This document shows positions 6,100 to 8,993 of a stretch of 8,993 nucleotides of DNA, one piece after another. The notes below the pieces were generated by a model that ran no database searches, had not been told where the DNA came from, and was given only the letters and a program-made list of their open reading frames with translations. Position numbers and translations under genes: made by a program. Each line of letters begins with the position of its first letter. The stretch's first letter is position 1. This DNA comes from JAAYJK01 sp964531295 (lineage in GTDB: Bacteria; Bacillota; Syntrophomonadia; Syntrophomonadales; Syntrophomonadaceae), in NCBI GenBank assembly GCA_964531295.1, contig CAZHHJ010000099.1, forward strand, positions 1 through 8,993, read 5' to 3'.

Positions 6100-6398
6100 C
6101 TTAAAATATATCTGCCCAGGCCGGTAGCTTTTATGATGGGTAAAAGGTCTTATGCAATTTTCACTTAACTTGCATTCCAGTTTGATTACTAATAAAATAT
6201 ATAGTTACCAGGCAGTTTGGAATACTATGTGACCCGTATCCCAGTTGGGGCGCATGGCTAGTAGCGGTGCGCCGGGTGTAGGCGAAGTTCGAAATTACCC
6301 AGAGTACTTTAGCTGATTAGCAGAAAAACACTGGAAAGCCGGGCCGAGAACCGTCCCCATGGTTGGTTCTTAAGGCGATTAATTAGGGGGGAGCAGGC
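6100..6398. other. 299-bp intergenic region with possible structured RNA, no gene seen
   Basis: I find no convincing open frame with a ribosome binding site here. The first 110 bases are A/T-rich, with a weak ATGCAA/TTGCAT hairpin (6152-6157 with 6170-6175) and no clear terminator after the preceding gene. The next part is G/C-richer. GGCGCA (6249-6254) pairs with TGCGCC (6268-6273), GGGT (6274-6277) can pair with ACCC (6297-6300), and AGAACC (6347-6352) with GGTTCT (6365-6370). This could be a structured leader of the downstream gene or a decayed mobile-element remnant. I recognise no named riboswitch, tRNA or ncRNA class. Confidence 0.35.
6347..6370. repeat. Short imperfect palindrome carrying the CCGTCCCC core
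   Basis: AGAACCGTCCCC starts at 6347, and GGTTCT (6365-6370) closes a 6-bp stem. The CCGTCCCC core is the same octamer found in the right arm of the large palindrome ending at 3057. It may be a degenerate relative of that repeat; the similarity is short. Confidence 0.35.
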
Positions 6399-6821
6399 TT
6401 GAACTTAACAGAAATAATTATAAGTAAAAATGGTAAATGGTATTTTGGAAATGCTGAAATGTTTCGTCGCAACATACTTAACATACTGGCGGCCCATATC
6501 GAGAGATGTGATGATGGCAGTTACTGCATCAAACTGGGTGAGGACGTCAACCCGATAACCGTCGAAGATGTCCCTTTCTTGGCCAGCGGTTATCTACAGG
6601 AAGATAATGGTGCAGTAAAGCTGGTTTTTCATGATTTGCAGGAAATGATGTTGGAAAGGGAGCAGAAGTTATATTTTAAAGGTGATGTACCTTATATTAG
6701 TTTCCGTTGGGAGGCAGATACCAGGCTAAGCCGGGGGGTATATTGGAAGCTGAGTGATTACTTTGATTTCCGGGGAGAAGAAGTCTACATAGTACCTCCT
6801 GCCGGTAAGGAAGTAAATTGA
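6399..6821 (+). CDS. DUF1285-like small cytoplasmic protein
   Basis: Encodes 140 residues from TTG 6399 after a G-rich ribosome binding site (AGGGGGGAG, 6385-6393). The N-terminal I-I-I-S-K-N-G-K-W-Y-F, then E-M-F-R-R-N-I-L-N-I-L-A, D-D-G-S-Y-C-I and V-E-D-V-P-F-L-A, follow the pattern I recall for DUF1285 (better known in Proteobacteria), where G-x-W-F, I-x-R, L-x-x-x-L, D-G-x-Y and V-E-D-A-P-F recur. The next Met (codon 21) would cut off the G-K-W-Y motif, so TTG is preferred. There is no signal peptide or membrane helix. Function is unknown. It appears to stand alone; the strong terminator after it begins 159 bases downstream. Confidence 0.7.
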   Translation: MNLTEIIISKNGKWYFGNAEMFRRNILNILAAHIERCDDGSYCIKLGEDVNPITVEDVPFLASGYLQEDNGAVKLVFHDLQEMMLEREQKLYFKGDVPYISFRWEADTRLSRGVYWKLSDYFDFRGEEVYIVPPAGKEVN

Positions 6822-6879
6822 TTGGTATTGATCTTCGGTGCGAAAAGAGATTGCATTTAAATAATAACTTGTGAACTGG

Positions 6880-6935
6880 GAGCCTTGCTGGATAGATAAA
6901 GTAGATACAGGGTTGCTCAGGACGTAAAAAGGCTC
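6880..6935 (+). other. Possible long-loop stem upstream of the terminator
   Basis: GAGCCT (6880-6885) is complementary to AGGCTC (6930-6935), enclosing about 44 bases. It lies in the 159-base stretch between the DUF1285-like gene and the terminator at 6981. A TATAAT-like box follows at about 6944-6949 without a good -35. This may be 3' UTR structure or nothing. Confidence 0.2.
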
Positions 6936-6980
6936 GATATTAGTATAATAGAGGGCTGGGAATTATGATGGAAGAATTGG

Positions 6981-7015
6981 AAAATCCCGAAAACGTTATG
7001 TTTTCGGGATTTTTT
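6981..7015. terminator. Strong intrinsic terminator, probably bidirectional
   Basis: The arm at 6981-6994 (AAAATCCCGAAAAC) pairs perfectly over 14 bp with 7000-7013 (GTTTTCGGGATTTT) around GTTAT. Six T residues (7010-7015) close the + strand version. The A-run in the left arm supplies the T-run on the minus strand. It lies between converging genes, 8 bases from the radical SAM stop, so it likely ends transcription from both sides. Confidence 0.9.
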
Positions 7016-7023
7016 AATTTCAG

Positions 7024-7899
7024 TTACAGTCTGGAAATATGCGGCCGGCGAAAAAAATCTGCTGGATAAGTCAGCAGTTCATCCAATTCTTTAAGCATTG
7101 CTGCTTTGTCCCGGGGGATAAGACCGTTAACATTTGCGTAGTTTGCAATGTGATCACTTAACAGCATACTATTCTCACATTCCAGGTTTTCTATCAAGAG
7201 CCTTACTTCCTGCAGAGCTTGATGAGCTGTTAGCAGCTGGAAACCGCCATTTTGATATTCTTCATACAATGGGGTGCCCGGATAGGGAACCAGCGTTCTT
7301 ATCCGAATAAAATGGGGGCTGAATTGATTCAGCGTTTTTGCACTGTTAATAGCATGTTCTCGAGTCCTTTCCAGACCGCCTACACCAGTGAGGTAATACT
7401 CGCTGACCTGTATGCCCGCATTTTTAAGTTTCTGGCCGGCTGCAATTATCTCCCGGGCAGTAGTGCCCTTACACACCCGGGCCAGAGTGATATCATCTCC
7501 GCTTTCCATACCAGTATGGACCCGGCGCAAGCCGGCCTGGTAAAGTCGGTTTAAATCTTCCTGGCTCTTCAGGTTTACAAAGCGGGAGGAACCATATACC
7601 GTTATGCGGCTAAGGTGGGGAAACAATTCCCCGGCATACTCAAATATCTCCACCAGCTGGTTGGTTCTCATAATTATGGTATTACCATCCGGAAAGAAAA
7701 GCGAGTCAATATACTCCCCATAATAATTCCGAGCTGCTTGCAGATCTGCTTTTATGTCTTCAACTGATCGTATTCTAAATTTTTCATCTTTGTACAAATT
7801 ACAGAATGTACATTTATTATGAGGACATCCTATTGTGGCTTGAATCAATAGACTGCCTGCTTCACTGGGCGGACGGTATACATTGCCTTCATATCGCAT
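7024..7899 (-). CDS. Radical SAM protein with CX4CX2C cluster motif, function unknown
   Basis: Encodes 291 residues on the minus strand, ATG at 7899-7897, stop TAA at 7026-7024. GAGGAGG lies 7 bases before the start. The frame runs open to 8079, but the extra 60 residues overlap the response-regulator gene and lack family features. Near the N-terminus, I-G-C-P-H-N-K-C-T-F-C-N has Cys25, Cys30 and Cys33. These should bind the SAM-coordinating [4Fe-4S] cluster with CX4CX2C spacing rather than the usual CX3CX2C. I recall that spacing from a branch of Elp3/COG1032-like radical SAM proteins in anaerobes. Later motifs fit the TIM-barrel core: F-F-P-D-G-N (68-73), T-G-M-E-S-G-D-D (129-136) and V-P-Y-P-G-T-P-L (204-211). 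There is no B12-binding domain or extra cluster motif. The substrate cannot be inferred from its neighbours. Confidence 0.85.
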   Translation of the reverse strand: MRYEGNVYRPPSEAGSLLIQATIGCPHNKCTFCNLYKDEKFRIRSVEDIKADLQAARNYYGEYIDSLFFPDGNTIIMRTNQLVEIFEYAGELFPHLSRITVYGSSRFVNLKSQEDLNRLYQAGLRRVHTGMESGDDITLARVCKGTTAREIIAAGQKLKNAGIQVSEYYLTGVGGLERTREHAINSAKTLNQFSPHFIRIRTLVPYPGTPLYEEYQNGGFQLLTAHQALQEVRLLIENLECENSMLLSDHIANYANVNGLIPRDKAAMLKELDELLTYPADFFRRPHISRL

Positions 7900-7983
7900 A
7901 GACTGACCTCCTCTAACTATAAGATTATCAAATATAGCTAATTTTTGAAAGATAAAGCACGAGAAAGATAAAAAAATTGGTAG

Positions 7984-8012
7984 TTGTATTCTAGTAGAGG
8001 AGAAGGTATATT
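7984..8012 (+). promoter_or_regulatory. Candidate promoter for the response regulator
   Basis: TTGTAT (7984-7989), 17 bases, then TATATT (8007-8012), within the 145-base divergent gap between the radical SAM and regulator genes. The -10 is good and the -35 matches only TTG. The gap is A-rich and must also carry the minus-strand promoter, which I could not place with confidence. Confidence 0.35.
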
Positions 8013-8044
8013 TTAAATTAGGGTATTGGTGGAGGGAGAAGATT

Positions 8045-8830
8045 ATGCCGGTCAGAGCCTTAATAGCAGATGATGACAATAAAGAAAGAATTATTTTACG
8101 ATACCTGTTGGAACAATTTAAAGACGTAAAAGTTGTCGGAGAGGCAGTGCACGGTCTGGAAGCCCTGATGTTATGTCAGGAGAAAAAAGTAGATATTATT
8201 TTTTTAGATATAAGCATGCCAGAGATGGACGGACTGGAGACTGCGGCCAAATTAATGGATATGAAGGACCCGCCTTTAATAGCTTTTGTAACTGCCCAAA
8301 CCGGTATGGCGGTTAATGCTTTTGAACTGGGGGCCTTTGATTACATTGTGAAACCCATTGAACAGAGCCGCATAGAAAAGACCATTCGCAAGGTAAAAGA
8401 GAGTATTGCTCACCAGGATTATATAGAGGCTCTCTTGCAACAGAAGCTGAAAAGCCGTATCAATTATATACTGGAAAAATATAATGAAAATGAAGTACCG
8501 ATAAGGAGGCTGGCTATTAGAGAGAGAGGCAAAATCACCCTTATTAAACATGAGGATATTATTGTTTGTGAAAGCCAGGGTAAAAAAGTCAATATATGTA
8601 CCCAAAGAGGCAGATATCTTACCAATTATACGCTTAACCAACTGGAAAAATGTCTTGATGAGGCCTATTTTTTTCGGGCCCATCAGGCTTATCTGGTTAA
8701 CTTGAATTTTATCCATGAAATAAGGAATATTGGCGAAGGATCCTACATACTGAGATTGGATGTGAGTGAACGGGATATAACTCTAAGCCGTTCTAAGCTT
8801 CGATTGTTGCGGGGGAAGATGGGAATATAA
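8045..8830 (+). CDS. LytTR-family response regulator
   Basis: Encodes 261 residues from ATG 8045, with GGAGG (8031-8035) 9 bases upstream. Residues 1-120 are a CheY-like receiver: acidic D9-D10-D11, phosphoacceptor Asp55 in F-L-D-I-S-M-P-E-M-D-G, Thr83, and Lys103 in D-Y-I-V-K-P. A helical linker (about 121-150) leads to a LytTR DNA-binding domain (about 154-258). The latter shows I-I-V-C-E-S-Q-G-K-K-V, F-F-R-A-H-Q-A-Y-L-V-N-L and L-S-R-S-K-L-R-L-L, all typical of AgrA/LytR-type regulators. All phosphorylation residues are present, so a histidine kinase partner is expected, but none is inside the window. A further gene may begin 131 bases downstream. Targets are unknown. Confidence 0.93.
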   Translation: MPVRALIADDDNKERIILRYLLEQFKDVKVVGEAVHGLEALMLCQEKKVDIIFLDISMPEMDGLETAAKLMDMKDPPLIAFVTAQTGMAVNAFELGAFDYIVKPIEQSRIEKTIRKVKESIAHQDYIEALLQQKLKSRINYILEKYNENEVPIRRLAIRERGKITLIKHEDIIVCESQGKKVNICTQRGRYLTNYTLNQLEKCLDEAYFFRAHQAYLVNLNFIHEIRNIGEGSYILRLDVSERDITLSRSKLRLLRGKMGI

Positions 8831-8961
8831 CCAAATATCCTGGGAAATAGACTTAATATACTGATAAAAAGGCAAAATAGAGGGAAAGATTAAAAGCCGA
8901 ACGTTAAAGAGGGTGCCTGGGAATACACTTGCAGACGGAGCAGGGATAAGGAGGAGAGATA

Positions 8962-8993
8962 GTGCTCCTGTTTTTTTGCCCGGATTTCCTGCA
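8962..8993 (+). CDS. Probable 5' end of a further gene, cut by the window edge
   Basis: AAGGAGG (8948-8954) is followed after 7 bases by GTG at 8962, and the frame is open to the edge, giving M-L-L-F-F-C-P-D-F-L. The hydrophobic start would suit a membrane protein. The same stretch has a weak hairpin (GGAGCA 8937-8942 with TGCTCC 8963-8968) before seven T residues (8971-8977), so a terminator for the regulator gene is the rival reading. The 8831-8961 gap otherwise shows nothing I recognise. Confidence 0.38.
   Translation, partial: MLLFFCPDFL

Noticed and set aside
6280..6300. tRNA-like T-loop (GTTCGAAAT)
   Set aside because: No acceptor stem, D-arm or anticodon arm can be built around it.
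6962..7075. Short frame starting at tandem ATG near 6966
   Set aside because: It reads straight through the terminator hairpin into the antisense of the radical SAM gene and has no clear ribosome site.
7252..7554. 100-codon plus-strand frame inside the radical SAM gene
   Set aside because: It is antisense to a well-supported gene, with no ribosome site or recognisable domain.
7900..8079. N-terminal extension of the radical SAM protein to 8079
   Set aside because: It would overlap the response-regulator start and passes an ideal ribosome site at ATG 7899. The extra residues look random.

Overview
The window reads as chromosomal DNA of an anaerobic, moderate-GC Firmicute. Several things point to a syntrophic Clostridium relative such as the Syntrophomonadaceae: the Flx/Hdr-type flavin and iron-sulfur electron-transfer genes, strong AGGAGG ribosome binding sites, TTG starts on two genes, and the overall style of the proteins. 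This placement is inference from gene content; no marker gene is present.

Region 1 (1-2996, + strand) is a tightly packed electron-transfer operon in the order flxD (3' end only), flxC, flxB, flxA. The products are a MvhD-like [2Fe-2S] subunit, two proteins that each carry two [4Fe-4S] motifs, and an FAD/NAD(P)-binding reductase. Together they would take electrons from NAD(P)H and pass them to a HdrABC-type bifurcating complex, or run the reverse, with hdr genes expected just upstream of the window. The most striking point is at bases 6-8. An in-frame TGA sits exactly where MvhD proteins have the first Cys of their G-C-H-P-G-D-C-H motif, and a perfect 8-bp hairpin follows at the right distance to be a bacterial SECIS element. 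I read the flxD product as a selenoprotein.

Region 2 (2997-3411) holds a perfect 22-bp-arm palindrome between converging genes, a 55-residue single-pass membrane protein gene on the minus strand, and a well-formed promoter whose -10 is overlapped by a dyad.

Region 3 (3412-6099) is one large gene for an 895-residue fusion of a class III PLP aminotransferase and an NAD(P)-dependent reductase of the acyl-ACP reductase (AAR) type. The catalytic residues of both halves appear intact, so a single polypeptide could interconvert an acyl thioester, an aldehyde and an amine.

Region 4 (6100-7023) is a 299-bp intergenic stretch with possible RNA structure, a DUF1285-like small protein gene, and a strong bidirectional terminator. 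Region 5 (7024-8993) has a radical SAM gene on the minus strand, divergent from a LytTR-type response regulator gene. The window ends just after a likely GTG start of a further gene.
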